Assembly: GCA_018806985.1 (NCBI GenBank)
Contig: JADANN010000433.1
Location: forward strand, 930,001-994,000
DNA from: Angiostrongylus vasorum
Lineage: Eukaryota > Nematoda > Chromadorea > Rhabditida > Metastrongylidae
DNA length: 64,000 bases
Direction of reading: 5' to 3'
Each line of letters opens with the position of its first letter. Positions within the stretch are counted from its first letter, which is position 1. The notes under the pieces were generated by a model that was not told where the DNA came from, made no database searches, and worked only from the letters and a program-made list of their open reading frames with translations. A program made the position numbers and the translations under genes. This document shows positions 13,393 to 25,719 of this stretch, piece by piece.

Positions 13393-13735
13393 TAGGACGG
13401 CCCGTCCTCACCACTGGTTGTGCGGGCCCCAGCGTTTAGCTATTGTGGTTCCCTGGAGACCTGAAGTCAGCCTGGCGAAAGTCTGCCCCAGGTCGTCATC
13501 ACCATAGGCAGTCACGGCCCTTGAGGATCAGAGGGAGATTTGCCACTTCGCAACTAGTTTGATATCAGGACGGTGACGGATCTTGGTGCTAGTTTACAAT
13601 TAGCAGAGCTTCCTCGTAGAAACGCTGAACTCCTCATCTTGAGAGACCAAGCTGGGGAGACGAATTTCCACTCTGTACATAGCAGTCCAACACCAAGGAA
13701 CACCTCTCAGCCACGATGAGAAGGTAAACTGTTGA
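13393..13735 (-). repeat. R2 repeat, copy b
   Basis: Reverse-oriented copy running from GACGGCCCGTCCTCACC to CACGATGAGAAGGTAAAC. It contains the family hallmarks GATCAGAGGGAGATTTGCC and GGAGACCTGAAGTCAGCCTGG. It is inserted in intron 4 of ASP copy A. Confidence 0.7.
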
Positions 13736-13954
13736 AAGGCGTTTTAGCCTAACAATTCCAAATGGCATTGATCCTAACAAGTTTGGGAAAACGGCCATTT
13801 GTGGATAGTGGCAGCGTAATGGGTAATTTGGGTGCAATGTTGCTTCGCTATGAGTCATTGACTCATGTAGAGAAGGTTGTTTCAGAGAAAGAGCAACTGG
13901 TTTGAATACGACTTAAATGAGAGTTTTATGGACCTTTTTATTCAGACAAAATTT

Positions 13955-14135
13955 GGGTCTTATCTTCCTCTTCTTCATCGCAGTGGTGATTTGAGTGGAT
14001 TGTCCACATATATACATTCTTGCAACGTTGTTCCTCGTAGTCCAATCAAGTTAAATCCACTGGAACAGAGCACCGGAATAATAGAACAACACTCGGGGTG
14101 CCTTTTCATACACTGTGCTTTTGACTGACTGTTTA
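13955..14135 (+). repeat. Unclassified dispersed repeat R3, copy a
   Basis: Homologous, in inverted orientation, to 17085-17285. Shared blocks include CAACGTTGTTCCTCGTAGTC, CACCGGAATAATAGAAC and a block near GCCTTTTCATACACTGTG. The translations also resemble each other (CTGGAACAG... gives EQSTGIIEQH here, KWSTGIIKHH there), suggesting that it was coding. I do not recognise the protein. Confidence 0.5.
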
Positions 14136-14329
14136 CGGATAACTTGTCTTCATCAAGGGACTAGATCCTGTAGTAGTCAGTGTTAGATTATCTTGCGCAT
14201 ATGACAGTAATGTTTTAAGGGCACTAAAAATGTAGTTGAATAAAAAGTCTTGTGAAATCTTTTGGCCGAGCAATTCAGAAATGATACTGTTGATGCCGAG
14301 CTGAAGTAGGAGTCGCTTTGAAAAACTTT

Positions 14330-14515
14330 GACGAGAGTACTTCAAAAATGATTCGGGCGTGCTCCATTAGATTCGAGGCGTCACGAGAAACCTGTCGGAA
14401 AAAAGAAAAAACTGTGGGCTATAAAAGTGGGACGATTCCAGCTCCGAAGAATGAGACAGCGCCGAAACATTAACCAATAAAGTTTTATATCCACTTCGTG
14501 TTAGTTTTGAAGTGG
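14330..14515 (+). repeat. PLE-like terminal repeat relic
   Basis: GGGCTATAAAAGTGGG (a TATA box) is followed by CTCCGAAGAATGAGACAGCG, CCGAAACATTAACC and AATAAAG. This is the order TATA, CTGANGA-like box, GAAA box seen in the intact terminal repeats at 35 kb, here degraded. It lies in intron 4 of ASP copy A. Confidence 0.4.
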
Positions 14516-15225
14516 AAAAAGAATACATGCTCATTTACGAAAATGTTATTTTCTTAAACTCACAAACGGTAGTTTTTTCCCTAACTCCGGAGATATAGGC
14601 TGTGGATTTAAAGGACAGTTCTTTACAAGATCCTGAGCTATTTCCTCGAGATCACAGTTCCATGCCTGTAATAGCAGACACTCATTCCATCCGACATTTG
14701 AGTGGATCACGCATGTGTAAATGCGCTTCTGCCCGTGAATAGTGTTCTATGATTTGAACTTCGTAGTTTGCAAATTTTTTTCGATAACCACTAAAGAAAG
14801 GACTTACCAATTTGTCCATGTTACTTGCAGATGGTAAGAAATTCTTCGCCTTAAATGTTCCTAGCGCAACACTTGAGCGTATTTGGTTGATCAGATTGAG
14901 AGCACCTGTTCTATTTGGGTCGCTTAAAGCCAGTTCCTTTGGACAATCGAATGCTTAAGTTGAGATTTATTAATAATATTCGTTTTAACGAAATACCATT
15001 CTAGATATTTTCAACGTATAGCACAATAACACAAATACTGTATACACCTACGTGGTTCATACCGACCACTACTGGATAGGCCAAACCCGAATAGCTGAAA
15101 GTTTCACGCAATTACTTTAAAAAATATTAAATATGGTACTTCAAGATTCAGAAAATCGCTTACCGTGACATAGAAGAACAAAAGCGTCGCATGGAACATC
15201 TTATGAACAGCACAATAACTAACAG

Positions 15226-15235
15226 CCTTTTAACG
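15226..15235 (-). promoter_or_regulatory. TATA-like element of ASP copy A
   Basis: CGTTAAAAGG lies 27-36 bp upstream of the copy A ATG. The equivalent position holds TTTATAAAGG in copy B, GTTTAAAAGG in copy D and TTCTAAAAAC in copy E. Conserved placement upstream of signal-peptide exons suggests the core promoter (inference). Confidence 0.5.
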
Positions 15236-16250
15236 TTCTTATTAAAGGCGACAGCTCTGCACTTTACTTAGTGAATCGAATGTGATTACACAGCTTCTGA
15301 GTAAAATAAAGAAGGCTTGTTATTCTCATGTTATGACAGACTGGCAGCTGAAATTCTTCTTGCGCTCAGCTCGCCCTTTCCCAGGAACAAAATAGCAATT
15401 GCGTTGTGAAGTTATTCACAAGATAAAACACGTGGCATTTATGGAAACGACAGGTATTCTCTTGTTGCGCATGAAGTCAAGGATTCTGCTCATTGCATCA
15501 TCCTCAGTACGTCACTGGACTAATCGCAGGAATCTCTGAGGAATTGGCATTGAGCCTTCTGAGAAAATTCTCAGTTGCAAGGTAACAAAGTTTCTTTCGA
15601 TGCGCAAGAGCCGATAGTGGCGACTTATGAAGAACCGGTGACGTCCACAAATCTGTACCGTATTTCAAGTGAAAAATACGAATAACCAACATGTAACATG
15701 CCAGTGTGGATAGATTGGAAATACCGCTCTCGATCTCGCACACGAATCTGAACTGATTTTTTTGATGTTGGATGAAAGGCAACGAAATGAATGAAAATTT
15801 GATGAGAGCGTAGCAAAGTTGTGATATCAGCTCTCCCCACTGAAGTGTTAAAAAAATTGTTTGATGCACCCGACAAATCGCTCCGTCCAACAGTATTAGG
15901 CTCGTAGTGAAGAGACGATGATAGGTGTCGAAATAACCTGTGGGCAACGGGCAAAGTTGGAATGATTGTTCGGCTTCATACCCAACACATCTAATTCTTT
16001 GTTAATTAATCTTTTTCTGAGAATATAGTATTTTACCTGCTTCGCACGTAAATATATGATGTCAAAAGTTCCAGGCGATTTAGGTATGCTTCTCCCTATA
16101 GTTAGAATCCACCACAGGATTTCTGGACTATAGTTAGTTAGCACTAAATCTAGTCTTTCTATTATTTAAGCGATCAAAAAAACTCCTATTTCATAAGGAA
16201 TGTACTTAAATGAAAACTTCTTTGTAATTGCACTTTCCATTTCGACGTAA
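15236..16250. other. 5' flank of ASP copy A
   Basis: The proximal part keeps AGAAGCTGTGTAATCACATT, shared with the upstream region of copies D and E, and the further motif GACTGGCAGCTGAAATTCTT, shared with copy E. A 147-codon minus-strand open frame at 15504-15947 has no recognised family and a competing open frame overlaps it. I do not call it a gene. Confidence 0.45.
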
Positions 16251-16254
16251 GGAT

Positions 16255-16420
16255 GCTAACAGGTGTTTGACTACTAATGGAAAACGTTTCGACAAATTCG
16301 CCTTCTTCGGAGCCTGTAAGGGTACATTTGTAATTCTTGTGATACATTGTCTTGTTTGTTGAACACTTCCATAATGTAAATGAACAATAAGGGAAGTACT
16401 TCAGTCATGGCAAGCGCACT
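16255..16420 (-). repeat. Degenerate PLE terminal repeat
   Basis: On the minus strand, ACAGGCTCCGAAGAAGGCG then TTTGTCGAAACGTTTTCC. These correspond to stem I, C-box, stem II and GAAA box of the ribozyme-bearing repeat at 35.05 kb, with a U-to-C change in the C-box. Confidence 0.45.
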
Positions 16421-17084
16421 CATCGTTTCCTTCTTGCCCACATTTTAGGGAGTGAGGTCAGTAACATAAAGTCCATAGAAGAATATATTCCTACCGCCAA
16501 CCCCGCTAATCTTAGGCAGCTTATAAAAAGTAACAATTTGATGAAAGATCCCAGCCTGAAAGTTAATCTTCTGCAATGATATACTTAGCAAATGATATCT
16601 ATCCTAGTTATAACTTCTCATTTCTCATTTTCATGGACCTCTTTCATTAAGGTATTCCCGCCGCTTGGGCGGAAAAACTACATCGCTCTTTAGAGAGCTA
16701 GATGGATCTAAGAACTCCCTGTTTTTTTCACACTCAAGTTGAACCTGCCTTGCGCCTACGCCTACATGATGAGTGCTAACTAGTGCAAGCATAGGAATGT
16801 GAGCTCGAGAAAATAGCTCAGTGTCTTTTATGAAACTGCCCTTCACACCCATATCCTCTACTACTGTGAGTAGAAGGAAACTACCTTTTGCGAGTTTAAG
16901 AAAATAGCGCTCTCATTAAAGTTTTGCAAACCGACTTTTACTTAGCCTCTGCTTCAACAATATCTTTCAATATTGTTCAGCTAAACGATGTTGTCATAAA
17001 AGTTGTATTCAGCAACTGTCTCAGCGAACTATTACTTTGCTATGTGCCAGATAATCTAAATAACACCAACTGATACAGGATCGA
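16421..17084. other. No recognised feature
   Basis: A 73-codon minus-strand open frame at 16631-16852 is rich in charged residues but matches no family that I know and has no visible exon neighbours. Nothing else stands out. Confidence 0.35.
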
Positions 17085-17285
17085 TTGCCTTCTTGAAAGT
17101 AAATAAACAATGGATAGTGAGTCAACAAACACTCTGTATAAAAACGCACCACAGAGTGGTGATGCTTTATTATTCCTGTGCTCCACTTCACTAGATTCGT
17201 CTTTATGAGACTACGAAAAACAACGCCGCGAAAATGAACAGATATGAGCAACCGACTCGAATTATCAAGGAATTGGAGAAGATGA
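17085..17285 (-). repeat. Unclassified dispersed repeat R3, copy b
   Basis: Inverted homologue of 13955-14135. On the minus strand it contains GGCGTTGTTTTTCGTAGTC, CACAGGAATAATAAAGC and TTTTTATACAGAGTG. The two copies are diverged, so insertion is old. Confidence 0.5.
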
Positions 17286-18985
17286 AGACGCTCAAATGTT
17301 AGTTAGATAAAATTTATTAAGAAACTCTCATGAAAAGTCGTATAGAAAGTAGGTCGTTCGCTCTTTTAAGCAACCCAACACATGCGAATCAAACATGACT
17401 CATGGCGGTGTAAATTAATGGCAAAATTAGACATTACTTGACCACTACTCCAAAGTTAACGGTTTTCACTTTTTGTTAAGATCGTCCTAAAAACTTTGAC
17501 AGTTTTAATTTTGGCTAGGCGTCGTGCATGTTCTACTGGAGATTTCCAACTCACACCGCCAATCTGCTTTGGTTGCACATTTCGAGTGGGACGCTGCCCG
17601 CTTACAAGGTCTAGGATAGCAATCCAGTAGTGTTTCTATTTTCTAATGTGCACCGACCTTGTAATCTTAAATATCAATTGTTACGTTATACAGCAAAAAA
17701 GAGAATATTTTTTTCTCTTAGGTGGTTTTTGTGAGCTCAGCTTCTATTGGATGCTCAGGCGCCGTGTGTACCGCTAGTTCAGCTGCCGCATTCACCTTCT
17801 CTTCACCGTGAATGACACACCACAAAATATTAATTTAAAGATTTCTGTTTCGGAGAACATGTCTGCATATCTGAAACGGCTTGTAAAGATGAGGCGCATT
17901 ATACCAATTTCAGTCTCGTTTTCTGCGAAAATAGCTTGTGCATTAACGATATAAGGCTAATTGATTTTGTTAGGAAACCGTTAGCAAAAGGCAAATCCTG
18001 AGTAAACTAATTTTAATCTTTAGGAACTTATAAGCTTTTGCGATGGGATGGGTACTCCGTAGTAGAAGTACCAATATGAGGAAGGCACAGTCGATGGACA
18101 TGATTTCTGATGATGTCTAATATTGCATATTTTAGATTTATAACCAAAAAAGAGGACAGAGCTTAGTTTCTCATATATTCTGTGTACTTGACATTTGCAT
18201 TGAGTATGGTTCCTGTCGAAGTTCCATGCCTTTATTGAAATGTTATAATCAACCATGATGACAGATCCGGTTTCACGGTGGCAATGCATCCTTCAGCACT
18301 CTGCTTTACATAGATGGCCATACCGCGGCAACGAATTTTAAAAAAAAGTCGATCTTCATTGAACACCAACATGGAAAGTCCAAATTCCTCTAAATGCTTA
18401 AGCTTAGACGAAGAAAGAGAAATTTACTGAAGTAGAAATTTTGCTGCATTCAACTTTTCCAGAACCAGAATTATTCGCGTCAATATTGTCCACAACCATT
18501 CATTGTCGACAAGTGAGCCCCTGGTAGCGGAAACGAGTCCACGTAACAGTTTACTTATCACTCGTACATTTATAACATTGTCTAATGATTCTTTCGTTGT
18601 GGTTAAATCGAAAAACGAAGACAATATTCGATTTATTCCAAGAAATGTGCAAAGATTTATTCGATTAGTGATTTTACTACTCGAGGGTAAAATCCATCAG
18701 CATCATCTCTAGTCCTACTCATCATGAAATGGCTCAAATGCACGCCAGCAGATTCTCAGTTCGCCTCGTTTTCTTATTGTCAATGGTTTGGTACGGTTTC
18801 TAGAGAAACTCGCACAGCTCACACTTCCCCGTGTTACGACTGTTATTATCAGGTAATAGGACATGTATACAGAGAACGCCAGGGCTCTGCTATACCCTCA
18901 GCTCATTTCTACTCTTGAAATTCTGACGGGAACCCGATACCGATATTGTTAAATGGATGCTATTGTACACAGCTTCTCGCACTGC
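17286..18985. other. Unique DNA, nothing recognised
   Basis: About 1.7 kb without any repeat family or gene that I can identify. Several 60-90 codon open frames on both strands overlap one another and lack splice-site context. Confidence 0.4.
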
Positions 18986-19741
18986 CTGCGTTAAAAAAAA
19001 ATCTACCATAATGATCCTATTTCGAGCTTTCCTTAAAACTCAACGTGAGGAACAACTGGAAATGTTACAGTGAACGATTTGTACCGTCAATTTCAGCACC
19101 TTGTTTACGTTTAAAATCGCATATCTAAAAAATGGGATAATAATGAACGTATTCCAGCCAACAATCTTGTTATATTGAGCGGTTGTTTAAAAAGTACAAA
19201 ATAAGGAACTCATCATCAGAGCACTCCTACCCCAAATTAGACCGTTTAGCAGACGGTAGTTATCATAGCAATGACTAAAGTAGTAACATCGCCCACAACA
19301 CGAGATTTTATCTTGATTAGCTCAATTTTGATGTTCGTCGAAAAGAGTGAAATGCTTAGCACCAGTGGTCATTGAACATTAAGCCTAGAAATAGTTGAAA
19401 TTCCGAAATTTCGCGGTTTCATTTCACCGCCTGCTCACAAAACAGCAAAATCCTCTCGAGTATTCAAAAGTCCGAAGATTTACTTGTCGACGCCATACAT
19501 ATTAGTTGTAAGAGCAACTGCTTTGTATGAGATCGGAGAAAACCGATCACTAATGTGCAGTTGAGACACACTCTATGACACAACGTTTGTGTCGTTCGGT
19601 GAATTACTCTATTTCACTTGTTCAGTAGTTGGTGGACTATGTTGATGTTCATAATGCTTAATCTTCAACCCGTGACAACTTTAGCAACTGCATGGAGTTA
19701 TAATTTCAGTATGACTAGAACGAAGAAATTGTAAGGGGATT

Positions 19742-20539
19742 CGTCGTTTTTTATCTCAGCAATCGCGAGGTTGTTAAACAGCATACGTTTACTTTCATGG
19801 AAAAACTCACATACAACACAACAGTAGCTGACGTTACGGCAGAACCGCCTTCTTCAGAGCCTGGAAGGGCATAGTGGTAAGCAATTTACTATGTCAAACG
19901 CTTCAATAACACATACAGAAAGATGAGAATCTAAATGGCAGCCACACTGTCAGCAGATTCTCGCGAAAGCCACCGTTTTTTACGTGCCATCCACTGTGGA
20001 AGAGCTGCTGATCAGAGTCGCATATGGTTGACGACAGCACCTCCCCACATCAACGACCGATGCGAAGGAACGGGACGAGATCACGTGTGATCTCGGGGAA
20101 TTCCTCCCCTGCTGTTCATTTTAGGGTTTTTGGCATTTATCCAAAAAAGGCTCAAGAAGATTGCGCGCTGGTGTTTTGGCATCCTGTGCGAGGATATTGA
20201 CTTTAATATCAAAATCGTCTCCACTATGCTTTTCTATCCTGTGTGTGCCCAGTGGGATACTTTGTCTTAGTTTTCGTTTGCCGTCTAGGTGTTCTTTTAC
20301 ACGGATACACAAAGGTCTGCCCGTTTCGCCAATATATTCGTCTCCACAATTACTACAAGAGATTGAGCATATCGTACCTGAACTCATGCAATCACCGTCC
20401 CCGCCGTAAGCATACAGGCGGTTACGAACTAACTGACGAAGAAGAGTATCGGGTGGTGTATCTACTATCGCAACCGACTCCTCTAGACCTGCTCTTCTTA
20501 AACATCGTTTCATAGCTATACTTTCTTTATCGCTAGGCG
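19742..20539 (-). mobile_element. 5'-truncated Penelope-like element (GIY-YIG)
   Basis: The minus-strand translation has the PLE C-terminus: KRCLRRAGLEESVAIVD, LLRQLVRNRLY, then GIY-YIG signature GTICSISC...DEYIGETGRPL with the arginine of CIRVKEHL and a downstream LLEPF glutamate. GIY-YIG endonucleases nick target DNA during PLE retrotransposition. A segment holding the Cys-rich finger between LVRNRLY and DCMSSGT is deleted. The 3' end carries a degraded hammerhead motif (19826-19863, GAAA changed to GTAA). AAGGGGATT at 19733-19741 and AAGGGGGATT at 20540-20549 look like the target duplication, and the right arm has the empty site. The first dozen codons of the longest open frame are flanking host sequence. 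Confidence 0.85.
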
Positions 20540-20920
20540 AAGGGGGATTACCAATCGCTAGCCCTAACTGATTAGTTTTCAAATTATTCAGTTAACTAGA
20601 AACACCCTAATATTAAGTGGAAATTAATCAGCGACCTAGTACCCACATAGTGCCCTACTCATCGTCCTGCGTTTGTTCCAAATTTGTAACGGTTTTCGCG
20701 GGTATTTTTTGCAGTGCTGTTCAGCACAGTGTTTATAAAACTGATAAAATCCGATATTTATGCAATGACTCAGTTCCGCTTCCAAACAAAAAATTTCACA
20801 TAATAAATTGCTCAGCATAGGCAGTAGCAAATCAAAACATTTCATGCACAAAGAATTGAAGAGGCTTTTGGAGTACGAGCCATTCGTTATCGAATAGCTC
20901 TTAAGTTGAGCTTTCTTTTT

Positions 20921-23900
20921 TTAATAAGAACAGAGGCCAACAGCTCCATCACAATTGTTGGGACCAGTCGGACAAGCGCTGCAGACTGCACCGATAGGGT
21001 AGATGGGAGCTCCGACGATATTCACTCTGAAATCAAGGTAAAGCCCTTCCCGACATTTGACGAAAAGAAAGGCCGTTTAGGGTTCTAAAACTAACGGATC
21101 TCGGTACATGCAAGAAGTAAAGTAGAATCCATTACAAAGTACAGTTGCACAGCCCATAAATCTGTTGCTTCCCCAGAGAACCTGAAATAACTATGTGTTT
21201 GAGAACTAGACAGCCCCTACCATTGAAGCAGTTATTATGACGAAGCCAACCTTGCTTACTCTTGTCACCGTTCTTTGGGTGCGTTGAAGGACATGAGGCG
21301 TTAATAACATGTTGGATGGAATGCCGTTTCCTCCGAGTTCGTTAGTAAATGTTACAATTGCCTGCAGAACTAGGAAGAAGTTAAACAAAGGAAACGACTT
21401 CTATGAGATCAACAGATTTCAACCCATAAAAACTCAGCGACCTATGCAGCCAGTGATTCATCGACACTAATTTTTGAGGTGCATATTTAACGTTTTTAGA
21501 GGGGCAGGCGTGGTGCAGTGCTCGGAGACACCTTGCAACAAACACGAGAAATCGATCCGCGCGCCCATGGTTCACCAAGCCTTCCATCCCTCTGGGGTCG
21601 GCAAATTGGTACAAGACGTGTCTAGGAGCATAGCAGCACTGGCTCGATACATCGATAGGCCACCACCACTTATTGAAAAGACCAAGTATGCATTCAATCA
21701 CCTCCAAAGGACGCTTAATGAAGTAGAATGCACGGCGCATCCTTCAGGGATTGCCAGAGAAGGACGGACGCTATCCTTTTTTTTATATTTAACGTCTATG
21801 ATTCCTGTTTAGACAGGAACTTTCCGACTCACATTCTGGATAGCTCCCAGCAAGTCTGTGGCAGTTGTTGCGAGGACGTGAATGTTTTCACTGTAACCGG
21901 GTCGAGCCGAGGGCGGTGCAGGTTGTCTGTCGCATCGTCTGACATGATTGAGAGCTACTTGCTCGGCCTGGCAGTCGTACTCCTGAAAAACCGTAGGCGG
22001 CATCAGACACTAAGAAAAAGAGGCGGTAGTAGGAAAAGTGCAATACTTTACCATCAAATCCATTCTTGCAGCTGGTGGGGCATTTTCACCTGCATGTTCA
22101 GCGTTTCTGGCAAGACCTCTTGCGACAAGCGATCTAAAGAAGAGCGCTTCCTTTTTTTTTACAAAACCACATGATTCCGCCCCCCACTCGTCTTTCAACC
22201 GTAAAAAACCGAGGTATTTCAATATTTCCATATTCACAAATTTCCGCTATGCACTTTCAGCTTATGTATCTGTTCGAATGTGGAACGTTTGACGGCATAG
22301 ATGAACCAAATATATTTCTCTTTCTAATGAATTACCTGAAATTGTTATGCATTCCTAGCGCGACTTCTCTGAAGGTGGAAGGAAATGCTGTACTTGCGCA
22401 GTCAGTACTTCTCCTTCTAGTTGTTGTAGTTGTTGTGGTTGTGGTTGTTGTTGTCGATGTTGTTGTGGGCGGTGCTGTCGTGGTTGGTCTTACGGCGTTA
22501 ACACATAGTCCATTTTCACAGAAAGCAGGATTGAATCTGTTGCATTGTTGGTCATTTTCACAAGGCATTCCAGACGTGTAGACTAGTGTTCCTCGTCGGA
22601 CATTGCTGAAGCAGCATTAACGTTTTTCTAGATGTTAATGTTTTGCGGTCTACTACTCACGGTGCCGAGAAGACGCACGCTGCAGCAGAACTTCCCATGC
22701 ACATGGCACCAGAGCACCCAACAGAAACGGTCCTCGCACGAATCATCTGAAAGAAAAAACTGCAAATCATCCTTTCTAAGCGTCATACTAACTTGACATA
22801 CGTTAGCAAATGGAAGGAACGCTGCATTGCCATCGAAAACATTGTCAGCTGGCCATAACAAGTTCGAAATTTCCGACCACTCCAGTAAAGCAGCTTGAAT
22901 TGGGAATTGGCGCTCGAATGCAGAAGATGCCGGTCCGTATCTGAATTTTTAAAATTCACAGCAACAGTTGTAAGGACGCAATGGTCTTTTATTAATTATG
23001 GTGAAAGTATTATTTTCCCCGACTTACAGACGATAATTCCTCCCGTTTGCGCGCCCTACTGCAGGTGGGTTCTGAGGGCAATTAGTGACAGCTGTCTGAG
23101 CCAATCTTTCCCAGATTACAGTTCCATGCCTGCAATTTTTCAACACTCAGTGCTGCTTTTGATGCTCGTTGATAGTGAACGGTAAATAAGAATGTGAACC
23201 TTCTTTTTCTTTCATTGTACTATGAGGACACGTGCAGAGTGATGGTTAAAGATGCCTTGTAATATACACTGGGTTTTTGCTTCGATCCAATTCCCCGGCT
23301 CATGAAAACTCCCATGCCTTCTGGGTGGGAAAATTACTACGAAGACTGGTCTGTTAGGGTAGAGAAATACGATGTGATACATCGGTAAGCCATCAGAAGT
23401 CACTGTATAGGCTATGCATACATGCAGTCATCTCAAACGATGCTTGATAAAGTCGAACGCAAGCCGCATCCCTCAAGATCTGACCAACACCCAAAGCTTT
23501 ATCGCTTATCGTTTATTGTGCAGCAACCAAGGCATTTAAGCTGTGTGGAAGCTAAATTCGATGATGAAGTGAAATCAGAGATTTTACCAGTTTATCCATG
23601 TCACTTGCCGACGACAAGAAGTTTTGTGCTTGAAATTGTCCTAGTGCAACACTTGAACGTATTCGGTTGAGCAGATTGAGAGCACCAGTTCTATTTTGAT
23701 CACTTAGCATCAATCCTTGACATCCGAAAGCTTAAACAGACGTTGGCTAGCAGGCTTTTTCTGGTTATATCAATGCACAATTATAGGAGAACATTAGATG
23801 AACTCACGAGCTTCAAATGGACCACCGGATAGAACATTACGTAGAAGCTGTAACGAAAAACCAGTTAAATGTTGTTGTAAATGTAGAAACTAAGCACTTC

Positions 23901-23942
23901 ACAAACCGCGCTAAAGAGAACCAGGAATGATGCTTGGAACAT
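20921..23942 (-). pseudogene. Double-SCP-domain secreted protein, copy B (frameshift in exon 4)
   Basis: Exons: 23907-23942 (MFQASFLVLFSA), 23808-23847, 23588-23730, 23028-23129, 22802-22940, 22661-22746, 22336-22605, 22052-22133, 21833-21982, 21260-21361, 21096-21181 and 20921-21026 (stop). The product would be a secreted ~445-residue protein with a CAP domain, a Thr-rich linker of the PTTT type and a second CAP domain ending in CSACPTG...GLCSY. Exon 4 has CTGGGAAAG where copy C has CTGGAAAG; the extra G shifts the frame to a stop a few codons later. All other exons are open, and all splice sites are plausible, including the exon 9 acceptor TTTTTCAG that copy C has lost. A TATA-like motif lies upstream. 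Neither CAP domain keeps the usual cavity histidine (LPFANM where HFTQM is typical). Confidence 0.85.
21494..21784 (+). mobile_element. tRNA-derived SINE in left arm only
   Basis: Complete SINE flanked by the direct repeat ATATTTAACGT (21483-21493 and 21785-21795). The head has GGCGTGGTGCAGTGC (A box) and GAAATCGATCC (B box). It sits in the intron between ASP exons 9 and 10. The right arm lacks it, giving an empty site and showing insertion after the duplication. Confidence 0.93.
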
Positions 23943-23972
23943 AGGTCTGCAGTGCTCAACTACTGTTTTCCT

Positions 23973-23982
23973 CCTTTATAAA
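23973..23982 (-). promoter_or_regulatory. TATA-like promoter element of ASP copy B
   Basis: TTTATAAAGG, 31-40 bp upstream of the copy B ATG. The homologous bases in copy C read TTTACAAGAT, so the duplicated gene has lost the motif. Confidence 0.6.
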
Positions 23983-24235
23983 CACTACTAAGTGTGCACT
24001 ATTTTTCAATTAGTGAAATTCCTTTTTCACAGTTGTTGAGCCAGAATTCAAAGAAACTGTTTATTCACGGCTGTTTGGTTCGTTAGTTTATTATTTGAAG
24101 TTTGATGCATTAGAGCAATACTTCACGCTGCGGGCACTTCGTTAATGCTTCAACAGATAATGTGTTAGATTCCTGAACATTAATTGGGTTTCAACACCAA
24201 TCCTGCAGAGTCTAACAGGAAATACACTTTTTTTT

Positions 24236-25719
24236 CTAGCCCTCATGTAACACCGATATTAGATCAATTGAAATAATGTCTTCAAGCACGGTAATCGGAT
24301 TGTGTTGCTTCATGAGCTCAAGCAAAAGAAAATGCAGCACTGGTAACAACTCATGATGTCACCAAGACACGGCTCAGGGAAATGTGTCCGAGCAGCCAGA
24401 AGGTGGTTCGTCGAAAACATTGGCATTAAAGCAGTACTGATAGAGATGGGTTATTTTGCTGTCCAAGAGGATATCGCTATTGCTCTTGTCTGGTTAGGCA
24501 CTTAGCAGTTTTTGTAAGATTTAATCGCTTTTGTTCTACTACATCTACGTTGCAACTTGCTATCGTTTCGGCGAGATCCAGGGTGTTTTGTTACATGACT
24601 TTCTATTTACGAATTTGTAAACCTAACAAAAATATCCCTCTATCTAGACTAGGCTTTTCCAAAGCGTCCAGAACTTTCATTTCTGTCCAGTCATTAAGAA
24701 GAACGTCATTTATTGCCATCGATTAACTAGTTTTTATCACACTGCGCTAACAAAGAATTTTTTCGTTGTTTGATGTAAAGAATTTCACAGAGTTTCTGAC
24801 GACGATCTTACGGCCATTAGCTCAATTTCTGCCTCTCCCATTAATCGAAATAATTATGTTTCCAAGTGCATTAGTGGAAAAATTATTTCACGTCTAACAC
24901 GGGCTCTCAGTCTCAATGGTGGTTTCCAATTCGGCGACGTAAATTATTTATGCGTATCTCTTGTAGTATTCAGAATACTTTTTGAAAGCACTTTCTTAAA
25001 TCATGCTAATGTTTCGAGTTGCTACCGTTCCTCAATATGCTTGCATTTGAACTCGTGAAGCAAAACGATGCGACTTTCATGCCTTCGCAGTGCCATTTTA
25101 ACCAGGTGAAGGCATTGTAACCTAAGGGCCAGAGAAAGGCATTATACGACAATTAGTCAATAGGGGACAGTAGTTCTTCGGCGAGACCTATGCGATTCAT
25201 TCGTGGCTAAATATGACTGAACAAAATACCTTAGCATATTGAGCTCCATTAACCCGAATAAACATTTTCAAATTTTTTCCTAATGAGACGCAGCAGTTCC
25301 AGTTTGCAATAAAAATTCCTCTCATTTGCTAAGCTCATAAAGACGTTTTTCTCCTACTTTTTTCTTGCTTCAAAGCTCGTGTTTAAGGGCAAAGTGGGCT
25401 GAAGAAGCGTAGTCCCATCCAAAAAGGAACGATGGAAGATGCCAATTTATCATGGGTATTTGCGGAGAGCGTGAAACCATTGGAATTTTAAAATATTGAA
25501 TTTCCTCTTCAATTTCCCAACATTTTTTAAGCGGCTTTAAAGTTGACCAAATACATTTTGGGAATTGTGGATCCTCAGAGTCCTTATTTAACTATTATTT
25601 TTTATCCTTATTTAATTTTTTTAGCACTGACAGCAGAATAAAGAAATCACGTTATTGCACTCATGCAAGAGATTTTAGAAAGGCATTTTTTGAACCGCAG
25701 TCTATCGATTTCACCTCTG
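24236..25719. other. Spacer between the inverted arms
   Basis: About 1.5 kb where the two sides no longer match each other. TTCGTCGAAAACATTGGCAT near 24405 resembles a decayed PLE terminal repeat. I see no gene. Confidence 0.5.

Larger units (their letters stand above)
11109..15199 (-). pseudogene. Double-SCP-domain secreted protein (ASP-like), copy A, degenerate
   Basis: Twelve exons on the minus strand: 15164-15199 (signal peptide MFHATLLFFYVT), 15052-15094, 14808-14953, 14564-14665, 12627-12765, 12478-12563, 12176-12420 (Thr-rich linker), 11897-11978, 11687-11836, 11425-11526, 11276-11361 and 11109-11214 (ends GLCSY, stop). The first SCP domain is in exons 3-6, the second in exons 7-12. 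SCP/TAPS proteins are secreted, cysteine-rich CAP-superfamily proteins abundant in hookworm secretions. Breaks: one extra A near the end of exon 4 (an upstream GT at CC/GTTTGTG could rescue the frame), a TAA stop in the linker exon and a further +1 just after it. Intron 4 (1.8 kb) is filled with PLE-type terminal repeats and an R2 copy. Splice sites are otherwise canonical, so decay is recent. Confidence 0.85.
18990..24235 (+). repeat. Left arm of large inverted duplication
   Basis: The reverse complement of this segment matches 25720-30270 collinearly. Positions from E1 to E8 of the ASP genes pair with a constant coordinate sum of about 50381. Identity is very high across the ASP gene and falls outward (18990-19735) and inward (24060-24235). 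The arm holds two insertions absent from its partner: a PLE fragment (19742-20539) and a SINE (21494-21784). Confidence 0.92.

Noticed and set aside
15504..15947. 147-codon minus-strand open frame upstream of ASP copy A
   Set aside because: No recognisable domain, an overlapping competing frame at 15625-15954, and no exon-intron context. Retained only as part of the flank description.
22171..22581. Open frame with a long valine run on the plus strand (also 27802-28134 and 45690-45914)
   Set aside because: It is the antisense of the threonine-rich linker exon of the ASP genes.
24400..24420. Hammerhead ribozymes at 13.3, 16.3, 24.4, 31.3, 48.0, 53.0, 54.8 and 57.4 kb
   Set aside because: They show parts of the motif order but lack an intact C-box, GAAA box or stem III palindrome. 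Only the pair at 35 kb is complete.
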